In this document: positions 1 to 7,855 of the stretch, piece after piece
Layout of the letters: every line of letters begins with the position of its first letter
Position numbering within the stretch: the stretch's first letter is position 1
Source: GCA-002282575 sp964493995
GTDB lineage: Bacteria > Pseudomonadota > Gammaproteobacteria > Thiomicrospirales > Thiomicrospiraceae
Reading direction: 5' to 3'
DNA length: 17,322 nucleotides
Assembly (NCBI GenBank): GCA_964493995.1
Contig: CAZBQD010000044.1
Span: forward strand, 1 to 17,322
Program-made: the position numbers and the translations under genes
Notes under the pieces: model-generated
What the model was told of the DNA's origin: nothing
Seen by the model: only the letters and a program-made list of their open reading frames with translations
Databases searched by the model: none

Positions 1-444
1 TTGCGTGAAGAGTTTCAACGTGCACAGCGTACTCAATCGCCCTTGGCGGTGGTGATGATTGATTTGGATCATTTCAAGAATATTAACGACACCTATGGTC
101 ATTTAATGGGCGACCGGGTATTGATTGAAGTGAGTAAAGTGGTGCGCCAATCGTTACGTGATGAGGATATTTTGGTGCGCTATGGCGGTGAGGAAATGCT
201 GATGGTGCTGCCGAGTGCGGACTTGCAAACGGGTGTGTCGATTGCCGATCGTGTCCGACGCTTGATTGAAGATATCGAACTGAAAGATGACCACGGCAAA
301 CGTTTACCCATTACTGCCAGTATGGGGGTGAGTGCCATTCCGCGTGCCTTTACCGAAAATGAATTGCAACTGATTAAAGCGGCCGATGATGCCCTTTATC
401 AAGCCAAAGCGGCGGGGCGCAATCGCGTGTTGAGTACCCGTTAA
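1..444 (+). CDS. GGDEF-domain diguanylate cyclase, C-terminal part (5' end outside window)
   Basis: This is the C-terminal part of a diguanylate cyclase domain, the family that makes cyclic di-GMP from two GTP. Visible landmarks are the IDLDHFKNINDTYGH metal/GTP-binding segment (about residues 21-35), the signature loop as GGEEM instead of GGDEF/GGEEF (about 63-67), and the closing ADDALYQAKAAGRN helix. An RxxD inhibitory I-site (RDED) sits five residues before the signature, so product inhibition is expected. The DxLTGLxNR segment that normally opens the domain is missing, so the TTG at base 1 is not the true start; any sensor domain lies upstream of the window. The terminal Phe-to-Met change in the signature is unusual, but the catalytic GGEE residues remain. 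Its stop codon overlaps the next start by one base (TAATG), which suggests translational coupling. Confidence 0.93.
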   Translation: MREEFQRAQRTQSPLAVVMIDLDHFKNINDTYGHLMGDRVLIEVSKVVRQSLRDEDILVRYGGEEMLMVLPSADLQTGVSIADRVRRLIEDIELKDDHGKRLPITASMGVSAIPRAFTENELQLIKAADDALYQAKAAGRNRVLSTR

Positions 445-2495
445 TGTCAGTGTTTGAGCGTTTTCAGCAGGGCTTTAGGCGTCACCGTTCGGCTTGGTTT
501 GTCGGCGGTGTGTTTGTATTGCTCATTGTATTTGGCTTGATGTGGCGTGGGCTTTACCTGTATTTTTTGGATGAACAAATTGAGCAACACGAAATCACGG
601 AAGCACTGATTGTTAAAAGTGAGTTGATCGAAAATCTCATTATTTCGGCACGTAATCGCTCTGTGTTGGTGTCTCAACTCTTGTTTCAAAATCAACCGCA
701 AGACCCTCGCTTTGCCGAATTGGTCAATCGTTTTGAACAAGAAGCGGTGAACGTCATCGATAGTCGGCAGAAGTACTTGGCATTAGCCGATGATTATGAG
801 CGGCGGATTTTGAATCAACATTATGAATTAGCCAGTCTGAATCGATCACAACAAGATTATCTGTTGGCATTGCTGCAAGAAGGTGAGCACGATTTAGCGG
901 TGCACGAATATGTGGCTTCTACCTTGCCGGTACAAGAGCAGGCTCTGGCTTTACTAGACGCACTGCATGCGCACGTTGCTAAAATGCGAGAAGTGAACAA
1001 GCTGCGCATTGACGAGCATACCGATATTTTGACGCGCATTGTCACTTATTCCACTAGCTTTTATTTGCTCTTGCTGCTCGCCTTAGCGGTTTTTGTGGTT
1101 TGGCGTTTGGTCAAGATGAGCCGAGTACAAGGGCATTTGCAAGATCAGCTGAACAACCAATTGGTGGCGACCACCGTTGCTTATGAACAAGCCGACAAGG
1201 AATTGATTCGTTTAGCTCATTACGATACCGTGACCGACTTGCTCAATCGGCGTTGTTTTGAGAAACAATTAAATGAATTGTTAGAGCAGTCACCTTATTT
1301 GTCGTTGTTGTTTATCGATTTGGATAATTTTAAGTGGTTCAACGATACCTTGGGTCATGCCGCCGGCGATGCCTTATTACAACGTTTTGCCGAAGCCCTA
1401 ACGGCCAAAGACTCCCCAGTGAGCCAAGCTCCGATGGGGCGCTTGGGTGGCGATGAGTTTGGTATTGTTTTGGTTGAGGCGACGCAAGAGTCTGAAGAAG
1501 CTGCCGTTCGTTACATTTTGGCTTCGATTGCCGAATTAGATGAACACTATGGTCCGGCTAAGCCGTTGAATGCCAGTATTGGTATCGCGCGCTATCCCGA
1601 TCATGCGCAAGTAGCCGATTTGCTGATGCGTTTTGCCGATATGGCCATGTATGAAGCAAAATCGCAGGGTAAGGGTCAATCGGTTTTATTCAATAGTTCC
1701 TTGTTGCAAGTCATGTACGATGAGCTGGATTTGGAGCAGGCACTGAGGCACGCCTTACACGAGCGTCAGATTCAGGTTTTTTATCAGGCACAATATCGCT
1801 TATCCGATTTAAGTTTGTCGGGTGCTGAGGCATTGGTGCGCTGGCAGCGTTTCGGGCAATGGGTTTCACCAGCGGTGATGATTCCTTTGGCAGAAAAAAC
1901 GGGTCAAATTCACCAACTGGGTTTACAGGTTTTGGATCGAGTCTTGAGCGACCTAGCGAACTGGGATGCGCAAGGTAAAAGTATGCCTAAAATTGCGGTC
2001 AATGTGTCTGCAGTGCAAATGCGCATGGAAAATATGCATGACGATTTTACCGGTCGTATTCAACAAAGTGGATTAGATAAAACGCGTATTGAAGCAGAAA
2101 TTACCGAAAGTGTGTTTGCCGATATGGAAGTGTGTTCAACCTTTATTCACCATCTTTGCCAGCGTAATATCCGTATTGCACTGGATGATTTTGGTACGGG
2201 CTATTCCTCCTTGTCGCAAATTACCAATCTGAAAATCGATAAGTTAAAGATCGACCAGTCCTTCGTGGCGCAACTGGGTCACAACGAGCAGGTGGGTGTG
2301 TTGGTGAAAACCATCATTCGTATGGGGCATAGTTTGGGCTTGGTGGTACTGGCAGAAGGCATCGAAACGCTGGCGCAGTACGAACAGCTCAAGGCTTGGG
2401 GCTGTGATGAAGGGCAAGGTTATTTATTCGCTCGCCCCGTTCCCGCCGATCAGTTTTCTTTTGCTCCATTAGACGCTACTCAGTTAAGCGCCTGA
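444..2495 (+). CDS. Membrane-anchored GGDEF-EAL cyclic di-GMP protein with periplasmic helical sensor
   Basis: A 683-residue protein that probably makes and/or degrades cyclic di-GMP in response to an extracytoplasmic signal. Two membrane helices (about 17-41 and 206-222) flank a mostly helical periplasmic region of about 165 residues, resembling the four-helix-bundle sensors of chemoreceptors. The GGDEF domain follows (intact GGDEF at 335-339, no RxxD I-site in the expected place). The EAL domain runs from about 430 to the end. It keeps EAL (462-464), NVS (520-522), EITES (552-556), DDFGTGYSS (581-589), KIDQSF (602-607), EGIET (638-642) and QGYLFARP, so the known metal and catalytic positions of active phosphodiesterases are present. 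The start is set by the TAATG overlap with the upstream GGDEF gene. Its 3' end overlaps the convergent ppnN gene by 16 bp. Which activity dominates cannot be told from sequence. Confidence 0.96.
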   Translation: MSVFERFQQGFRRHRSAWFVGGVFVLLIVFGLMWRGLYLYFLDEQIEQHEITEALIVKSELIENLIISARNRSVLVSQLLFQNQPQDPRFAELVNRFEQEAVNVIDSRQKYLALADDYERRILNQHYELASLNRSQQDYLLALLQEGEHDLAVHEYVASTLPVQEQALALLDALHAHVAKMREVNKLRIDEHTDILTRIVTYSTSFYLLLLLALAVFVVWRLVKMSRVQGHLQDQLNNQLVATTVAYEQADKELIRLAHYDTVTDLLNRRCFEKQLNELLEQSPYLSLLFIDLDNFKWFNDTLGHAAGDALLQRFAEALTAKDSPVSQAPMGRLGGDEFGIVLVEATQESEEAAVRYILASIAELDEHYGPAKPLNASIGIARYPDHAQVADLLMRFADMAMYEAKSQGKGQSVLFNSSLLQVMYDELDLEQALRHALHERQIQVFYQAQYRLSDLSLSGAEALVRWQRFGQWVSPAVMIPLAEKTGQIHQLGLQVLDRVLSDLANWDAQGKSMPKIAVNVSAVQMRMENMHDDFTGRIQQSGLDKTRIEAEITESVFADMEVCSTFIHHLCQRNIRIALDDFGTGYSSLSQITNLKIDKLKIDQSFVAQLGHNEQVGVLVKTIIRMGHSLGLVVLAEGIETLAQYEQLKAWGCDEGQGYLFARPVPADQFSFAPLDATQLSA

Positions 2496-3847
2496 ATCTG
2501 ATAGCAGGGGTGATAGGGTTTATCGCCTAGCTTCATGCGTTTCTGTTCGATAAAGACCGTTAACAGCGTGTCGATGGCCCGCATAATGTGAGCATCCCCG
2601 CTGAGCTGATAAGGCCCATGTTGTTGCACGGCACGTAATCCGCTGGCTTTGACATTGCCCGCGACAATGCCTGAAAAGGCTTTGCGTAACTGACTAGCCA
2701 GCAAATGCGTGGGTTGATTGGCACTGAGGTTGAGTTGTGCCATATTGTCATGTGTTGGTTCAAAGGGACATTGCAATTCCCAAGGGATGCTCAGCTGCCA
2801 GTTGAAATAGTAGGCGTCGCTGTTGCTTTTACGTTGAGCACGAACTTGTTGTAACGCCGTTAGGCAAGTCTGGGCAACTTGGGGGGCATCTTCTATCGTT
2901 AGGGTGACTCTTTGCCAAGTGTCCTCGCCAAGGGTGTTGCTAATAAAGGTTTGAATGGCGCTAAAATAGGCTTCACTGCCGCTAGGGCCAGTTAAAATCA
3001 GTGGTAATTCAACTTGCTGGTTGTCAGGATGCATGAGGATGCTCAGCAAATAGAGCAGTTCCTCCATGGTGCCTGCACCACCAGGAAAAATGACAATGCC
3101 ATGCCCTAAGCGCACAAAGGCTTCCAGTCGTTTTTCTATGTCAGGCATAATGACCAATTCATTCACCACGGCATTCGGTGCTTCGGCGGCGATAATGCCG
3201 GGTTCAGTAATGCCAATGTAACGCGCCGTGGCAGTGGTGCGTTGTTTGCCACGAGCCACAGCGGCGCCTTTCATCGGACCTTTCATGGCACCAGGACCGC
3301 AGCCTGTGCAAATATCAATGCCTCTTAGCCCCAGTTCGTAGCCAACAAACTTACTGTAATCATACTCATAGCGTGAAATGGCATGACCGCCCCAGCAAAC
3401 CATAATATTCGGTGATAGGTTGGGTTTGAGTAGTTGTGCATTGCGCAATTGGTGAAACACGACATTGGTAATACTGGAAGAGTCATTCCAATCAAATAAT
3501 CCCGAAGCGCGTAGTTCATTTTTGGTGTAAATTAAATCACGTACCACCGCAAACAAATGCTCTTTCAGGCCGGTAATCAGCTCATCGTTAACTAAAGCAC
3601 GAGCGGGTGGGTTGGTCAGCTGCAGTTGCATGCCTCGACCATGTGAGCGCACTTGAATATCAAAATCGGGGTGGCGCTCAATCAGTTTGAGTCCATTATC
3701 TTCATCAGCACCGGCATTGAGCACTGCCAAGGCGCATTGGCGTAACAAGTCGTTTAGGCCATCGTCTGATTGGTCGCACAGTTGTTGCACTTCATAGCGC
3801 GATAAAATTTGTAGAGAGCCTTCGGGACGAATGAGGAGTTGGGTCAT
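2480..3847 (-). CDS. ppnN: Pyrimidine/purine nucleotide 5'-monophosphate nucleosidase (PpnN/YgdH)
   Basis: At 455 residues it matches the three-part PpnN family, which hydrolyses nucleoside monophosphates to free base and ribose 5-phosphate. In E. coli this enzyme is cytoplasmic and is stimulated by (p)ppGpp. The N-terminal PpnN-specific domain is followed by the LOG (lysine-decarboxylase-like Rossmann) core, with GGHAISRYEYD (153-163), CGPGAMKGP (183-191), IEKRLEAFVR (237-246) and the nucleotide-binding PGGAGTMEE (255-263). The C-terminal DUF3412-like domain ends in HPCYQIQAL. Length is close to E. coli PpnN (454). The ATG overlaps the upstream gene's TGA (ATGA, 4 nt) and has no clear ribosome binding site, so translation probably depends on coupling. 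It is the last gene of the oxyR-led run. No Rho-independent terminator is possible before the convergent EAL gene because the two coding regions overlap. Confidence 0.95.
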   Translation of the reverse strand: MTQLLIRPEGSLQILSRYEVQQLCDQSDDGLNDLLRQCALAVLNAGADEDNGLKLIERHPDFDIQVRSHGRGMQLQLTNPPARALVNDELITGLKEHLFAVVRDLIYTKNELRASGLFDWNDSSSITNVVFHQLRNAQLLKPNLSPNIMVCWGGHAISRYEYDYSKFVGYELGLRGIDICTGCGPGAMKGPMKGAAVARGKQRTTATARYIGITEPGIIAAEAPNAVVNELVIMPDIEKRLEAFVRLGHGIVIFPGGAGTMEELLYLLSILMHPDNQQVELPLILTGPSGSEAYFSAIQTFISNTLGEDTWQRVTLTIEDAPQVAQTCLTALQQVRAQRKSNSDAYYFNWQLSIPWELQCPFEPTHDNMAQLNLSANQPTHLLASQLRKAFSGIVAGNVKASGLRAVQQHGPYQLSGDAHIMRAIDTLLTVFIEQKRMKLGDKPYHPCYQIQALN

Positions 3848-4422
3848 GGTGATAGGTCGCTATTGGTGATGTGGTGATTGGTGCGTTCGAAACGACGTTG
3901 ACGATAGCGTTGCAGTCGTTCCGGGAATTGATAAGTAAGATAGGCAACACTGCCATATTTCAGCACCTTGCCAGCCGCCAGTGCTGCCCACATGCCCCAC
4001 CATGACTGCTCAGTCATGGCCAAAAACAGCAAGGCAGGGGTTTGTGGTAAGGGAGTGGCGGCAATGACCGTTAATGCCCAGAGTCCCCATTCGGCCAGCC
4101 AAGCCAGCATCAGTTGCCAGTTTTCGTTACTGAACCATTCCGGGTGGGCATTCATCACTTGATTCCAGCCCAAATGATGAAAAATGAGCAGAACAATCAG
4201 CCCGCCTAAGGCGCTACCCATACTGGTAAACAAGGCAATCCAATGCCAACGTCGGGGTGATAAATAAACAGCAATCATCAGCACCGGTACAAAGGCAATG
4301 GCACTGACAGAACAAAGCATGGCCACCAAACCGGTAAACAAGGGATAAAAACGGTGATGAACCCGCTTCTGTAAAAAATCATGAAAGCGTTGATGAATAC
4401 GTTTATGGATGCGTTTAATCAT
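3844..4422 (-). CDS. VTT/DedA-like (YqaA-type) small integral membrane protein
   Basis: A 192-residue inner-membrane protein with about four hydrophobic segments (about 28-54, 59-86, 104-126, 140-163). The loop ending in TPLPQTPALLFLAMTE and the glycine-rich first half resemble the VTT (SNARE-associated/DedA/YqaA) superfamily, some members of which move lipids across membranes; assignment to the superfamily is probable, function is unknown. The first 26 residues are unusual: a basic, histidine-rich amphipathic stretch with repeated KRIH-like units before the first membrane helix, likely cytoplasmic. The C-terminus is again basic (RYRQRRFER). The gene lies 14 nt after recG and its stop overlaps the ppnN start. 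No good Shine-Dalgarno is visible before its ATG (AATACCCCTATG). Confidence 0.8.
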   Translation of the reverse strand: MIKRIHKRIHQRFHDFLQKRVHHRFYPLFTGLVAMLCSVSAIAFVPVLMIAVYLSPRRWHWIALFTSMGSALGGLIVLLIFHHLGWNQVMNAHPEWFSNENWQLMLAWLAEWGLWALTVIAATPLPQTPALLFLAMTEQSWWGMWAALAAGKVLKYGSVAYLTYQFPERLQRYRQRRFERTNHHITNSDLSP

Positions 4423-4436
4423 AGGGGTATTGTCTT

Positions 4437-6494
4437 TTAGGCTTGCACATAGCGTAACCGATTGCTGAGCCAGCGTTCAATCAGCGGGGCAACGCGCTCT
4501 GGCGTGTGTTGTTCAATCCATTGCGCTTGCGCCAACGCGGGTTGATGCAGATTGGCGTCGCGCAATAAATCGGCGATGCGCCACTCACTTAGCCCAGTTT
4601 GTCGTGTGCCTAATACCTCGCCCGGCCCCCGTAATTGTAAATCTAACTCCGCTAGGGCAAAGCCGTCTTGGCTGTTGCGAATGGCTTCAAGTCGTGCCTG
4701 TCCTTGTTCCGATAACGGCGGTTTGTAGAGCAACACACAGTTGCTTTTCAGCGAACCTCGTCCGACGCGACCACGCAGCTGATGCAGTTGCGCCAGTCCG
4801 TAGCGTTCGCTGTTGTCGATAATCATTAAGCTGGCATTGGGCACATTCACGCCCACTTCAATGACGGTGGTGGCGACTAAGACATCCAAATGACCGGCCT
4901 TAAAGGCTTGCATTTGCTTATCTTTTTCGGCATTGCTGAGTTGACCATGTACCAGTCCCACACGCAACGCAGGAAATCGACCCTTGAGCCATTGCGCTGT
5001 GTCGTTGACATTATGGGCTTCAATGCTTTCGCTTTCTTGCACAAAGGGGCTAACCCAATAGGCTTGCGTGCCTTGCTGACAGGCCGATGCTAAGCGTTCA
5101 GCGACCTGATCTCGCCGAGCTTCGGGAATGACCACGGTTTCAATCGCCTGTCTGCCCGGTGGTCGTTCGGTGAGGTTGGAGACGCTTAAATCCCCGTACA
5201 AACTCATGGCGAGGGTGCGTGGGATGGGGGTGGCGGTCATCAGCAGTAAATGCGGCATCTGACTGGCGTGGCTGCCTTTATTTTTCAGTGCTAGTCGTTG
5301 TTCAACGCCAAAACGATGTTGTTCATCGACAATGACTAGCCCTAGCTTGTGGTAGTTCAGCTGCTCTTGAAATAAGGCATGAGTGCCGACCACCACTTGC
5401 AGGCGTCCATCGAGTAAGTCGAGCAGCTTTTGTCGCCTTTCGGCGGCTTTGGCGCTGGCGGTCAGTAGCGCACAGCTAATACCGAGCGGCGTGAGCCAGT
5501 CGTTTAGGCTGGCATACAGCTGTTCTGCCAAGATTTCTGTCGGTGCCATGATGCTAGTTTGATAACCAGCGCTGGCGGCTTGCGCTGCCGCTAGGGCAGC
5601 TAATACCGTTTTGCCGCTTCCCACATCCCCTTGCAGCAAGCGGTGCATAGGGTGCGGCTGTTGCAATTCATCCGCAATCGTTTCCCAAATATGGGCTTGA
5701 CCTTGGGTGAGTTGAAAGGGCAATCGCTCAATCAGTTGCGCTACTAACGCGCTTTGTGCCACCAATGCTGGCGCTTCGCTTTGTGCAAAGGCATGCCGAG
5801 CCTGTCGTGCTAACAGTTGTTGTGCGGTGAGTTCTTCTAGGGCTAAACGTTGTATGGCGAGGTGCTGCCCCGTGCTTAACGCCACCGCATCACCGGGTTT
5901 GGCCAAATGGACGGCTTTCAGCGCCTCAATGAGCGTGATTGGGCTTTGGTGCAGTAACTCGCTGGGCGGTTGTTGACTCAGCCGAGTTAAGGCGTCGGCT
6001 ATGGCTTTGCGTATCAGCGCCTGTTTGAGTGTGCCAACGCTGGGGTAAACGGCGGTGAGTCGATCGGGTAGGGGATGGGGTTTGTGCGCATCTAAGCGGG
6101 TCATCGTGGGATGCAAAAGCTCCAGTTGCCCGTGCATATCGCTGCGCAACTGACCAAAAACCCGAACCGACTGCCCCACTTTTGGCAAGGTATGCGACCA
6201 CTTTTGATAGTTCAAAAACTTCAGTTGAATCGTCATCCCTTGCGTTTGCAAGCTCAGTAAATGAATGGGACGACGCGCGGGCACTTCTTGACTACGGCTG
6301 ATAATGCCCTCTAATTGCACCAGCTTGCCCGATTGACAGTCATCCGCAGGCGTTAGTTGTGTTCGATCTTCATAGCGTAAGGGTAAATGCAGCAGCAAAT
6401 CCCATAACGTGAAAATGCCCGCTTTATGCAGGCTATCTTCGGCAGCAGGCCCAACGCCTGCCAGTTGGTTAACGAGCGTTAACAGGACGGACAT
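4437..6494 (-). CDS. recG: ATP-dependent DNA helicase RecG
   Basis: RecG, the branched-DNA translocase that remodels stalled forks and Holliday junctions. The 685-residue length is typical. An N-terminal helical region and OB-fold wedge domain (to about 170) precede a superfamily 2 helicase core with Walker A GDVGSGKT (289-296), DEQH box (390-393), TATPIPRT (420-427), the ATTVIEVGVNVPNA segment (541-554) and HQLRGRVGRG (571-580). The RecG-type TRIP-associated C-terminal region follows (RGPGEVLGTRQTG). All motifs needed for ATP hydrolysis are intact. The ATG overlaps the ridA stop by one base (TAATG), with no separate ribosome binding site seen, so coupled translation is likely. An oxyR-recG transcriptional linkage is known in Pseudomonas, and here ridA lies between the two. 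Confidence 0.98.
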   Translation of the reverse strand: MSVLLTLVNQLAGVGPAAEDSLHKAGIFTLWDLLLHLPLRYEDRTQLTPADDCQSGKLVQLEGIISRSQEVPARRPIHLLSLQTQGMTIQLKFLNYQKWSHTLPKVGQSVRVFGQLRSDMHGQLELLHPTMTRLDAHKPHPLPDRLTAVYPSVGTLKQALIRKAIADALTRLSQQPPSELLHQSPITLIEALKAVHLAKPGDAVALSTGQHLAIQRLALEELTAQQLLARQARHAFAQSEAPALVAQSALVAQLIERLPFQLTQGQAHIWETIADELQQPHPMHRLLQGDVGSGKTVLAALAAAQAASAGYQTSIMAPTEILAEQLYASLNDWLTPLGISCALLTASAKAAERRQKLLDLLDGRLQVVVGTHALFQEQLNYHKLGLVIVDEQHRFGVEQRLALKNKGSHASQMPHLLLMTATPIPRTLAMSLYGDLSVSNLTERPPGRQAIETVVIPEARRDQVAERLASACQQGTQAYWVSPFVQESESIEAHNVNDTAQWLKGRFPALRVGLVHGQLSNAEKDKQMQAFKAGHLDVLVATTVIEVGVNVPNASLMIIDNSERYGLAQLHQLRGRVGRGSLKSNCVLLYKPPLSEQGQARLEAIRNSQDGFALAELDLQLRGPGEVLGTRQTGLSEWRIADLLRDANLHQPALAQAQWIEQHTPERVAPLIERWLSNRLRYVQA

Positions 6495-6877
6495 TAGTAG
6501 TTATCAAGCACCGCAATGCCATCGGCTTCTACTAACGCGCCTTTGGGTAAGGCAGAAACCTGCACCGCAGCTCGTGCTGGGAAGGGTTCTGGGCAGTATT
6601 GCGCCATAATGCTGTTAATGAGCGCGAAATCACCCAGGTCGGTTAAGAAAATGTTTAATTTAACCAAGTCTTGTACTTTGCCACCTGCGGCTTCAATGAC
6701 GGCAATGAGGTTTTTGAATACTTGATGTGCTTGCGCTTCAACGCCCTCTGCTAACTCCATGGTTTTCGGATCTAAGCCGATTTGACCTGACAAGTAAAGC
6801 GTGCGAGCCGAACGAATCGCCTGTGAATAAGTACCGATAGCGGCTGGAGCATTAGGAGTAGCAATTACTTCGCGCAT
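6494..6877 (-). CDS. ridA: RidA family reactive enamine/imine deaminase
   Basis: A 127-residue RidA (YjgF/YER057c/UK114) protein. Members hydrolyse reactive 2-aminoacrylate-type enamine/imine intermediates to 2-keto acids and form cytoplasmic trimers. Diagnostic features are NAPAAIGTYSQAI near the N-terminus, the SGQIGLDPKT turn, the QVFKNLIAVIEAAGG helix, and FPARAAVQVSALPKGALVEADGIAV at the C-terminus. The carboxylate-binding arginine (R102, equivalent to E. coli Arg105) and the EADG acidic residue are present. The cysteine found at E. coli position 107 is Ala here, as in many active RidA proteins. A Shine-Dalgarno (AGGA) overlaps the oxyR stop codon and sits 7 nt before ATG. In many gammaproteobacteria ridA lies beside spoT and recG; here it lies between oxyR and recG. 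Confidence 0.96.
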   Translation of the reverse strand: MREVIATPNAPAAIGTYSQAIRSARTLYLSGQIGLDPKTMELAEGVEAQAHQVFKNLIAVIEAAGGKVQDLVKLNIFLTDLGDFALINSIMAQYCPEPFPARAAVQVSALPKGALVEADGIAVLDNY

Positions 6878-6886
6878 AATAAATTC

Positions 6887-7804
6887 CTATGAGGTTGTCT
6901 GTGTCCTGAGTGCTTCAGGGTTGATTAATGAAAGTTGTTTAATGGTTTGTGCCAATAGGCGTAGGGCTTCTCGACGAGAGTGAGTGGGACGCGCAATGAG
7001 TACCACGTCACGGAAAGGAGCCGGATCGACCAGCGGTAAGGTCACCAGTCCTTGCCAAGGATTCGCCGCCGCTAAACTGGGTAATAAGGTCACGCCCATA
7101 CCACCGGCAACCATGGCACGAATGGTTTCGAGCGAGCTACCTTCAATTAAAGACTGCCAGGGGTGATCTGCCACCTGCGGAATGGCCGATAAGGCATGAT
7201 CGCGAAAACAGTGTCCTTGCCCCAAAATGAGCAGCGGTTCGTCTTGAATATCGCTTACGGACAGCAGGGCTTTTTCGGTGAGCCTGTGTTGTTCCGGTAG
7301 CACGGCAACAAAGGGTTCGCGATAGAGTTGCCAAGCGGTAAAGTCGTCTGTTCCGGGGAAGGGTAGGGCAATAATGGCCGCATCCAGCTCGCCTTGCGTC
7401 AGTTTATGCAGCAGGTCGTGTGTGTAACCTTCGGTCAGTCTTAAGGGGGCTTTAGGGGCAACATCTCGCCAGGGATGAATCAGCTTAGGCAATAAATAAG
7501 GAGCGATGGTGAAAATGATGCCCAGTGATAATTCGCCCTGCAAGGGATCGTTGGTTTTCACCAAGCGTAACAAGTCATCACTACGCGCCAAAATATCTTG
7601 CGCATGTTCGACAACTAACTCACCAATAGCGGTAAACTGCAAAAACTGACGACTGCGCTCAACTAACACCACGCCTAAACTGTCTTCTAGGTGTTTAATG
7701 CCGGCAGACAAGGTGGATTGCGTCACATGGCAGGCTTCGGCGGCGCGCGCAAAATGACGTTGCTGGTGTAAAGCCACTAAATAACGTAGTTCGGTCAGTG
7801 TCAT
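6887..7804 (-). CDS. oxyR: OxyR-like LysR-family peroxide sensor lacking the second redox cysteine
   Basis: A 305-residue LysR-type regulator that matches OxyR along its length: N-terminal winged HTH (MTLTELRYLVAL through HLEDSLGVVLVER, with the OxyR-like CHVTQSTLS recognition segment), then the sensing domain with LPKLIHPWRDVAP, YTHDLLHKL and the sensor loop GQGHCFRDHAL. Cys199 is the peroxide-reactive cysteine position. The resolving cysteine expected nine residues later (E. coli Cys208) is Ile208, and the only other cysteine is Cys25 in the HTH. A C199-C208 disulphide switch is therefore impossible; a one-cysteine mode, as reported for Deinococcus OxyR, is an inference. It leads the run to ridA-recG-VTT-ppnN and is divergent from the micro-protein/CinA genes. 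No Shine-Dalgarno precedes the ATG, but this start aligns with OxyR N-termini. The dps/prx-grx/gor block lies about 1 kb away. Confidence 0.92.
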   Translation of the reverse strand: MTLTELRYLVALHQQRHFARAAEACHVTQSTLSAGIKHLEDSLGVVLVERSRQFLQFTAIGELVVEHAQDILARSDDLLRLVKTNDPLQGELSLGIIFTIAPYLLPKLIHPWRDVAPKAPLRLTEGYTHDLLHKLTQGELDAAIIALPFPGTDDFTAWQLYREPFVAVLPEQHRLTEKALLSVSDIQDEPLLILGQGHCFRDHALSAIPQVADHPWQSLIEGSSLETIRAMVAGGMGVTLLPSLAAANPWQGLVTLPLVDPAPFRDVVLIARPTHSRREALRLLAQTIKQLSLINPEALRTQTTS

Positions 7805-7855
7805 GATGATAAAATTAAATACATAGTCTGTTCAGCATAGTAGAGTTGATGAAAA
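7805..7855. promoter_or_regulatory. Divergent oxyR / micro-protein intergenic control region
   Basis: Only 51 bp separate the oxyR ATG from the divergent micro-protein ATG. The stretch is AT-rich, as expected for overlapping promoters, and LysR-type regulators usually bind such a region to control themselves and the divergent gene. Two ATAG quartets occur (7823-7826 and 7837-7840) but are 14 bp apart, not the spacing of the four-part OxyR consensus. No convincing -35/-10 pair or Shine-Dalgarno could be fixed for either direction. Regulatory function is inferred from position only. Confidence 0.45.

Noticed and set aside
5926..6201. 91-codon minus-strand ORF in another frame inside recG
   Set aside because: Lies within the conserved recG wedge domain region, with Arg/Ser/Thr-rich shadow composition and no domain.
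7823..7840. Two ATAG quartets considered as an OxyR binding site
   Set aside because: Spacing is 14 bp and the CTAT partners are missing, so the four-part OxyR consensus is not met.
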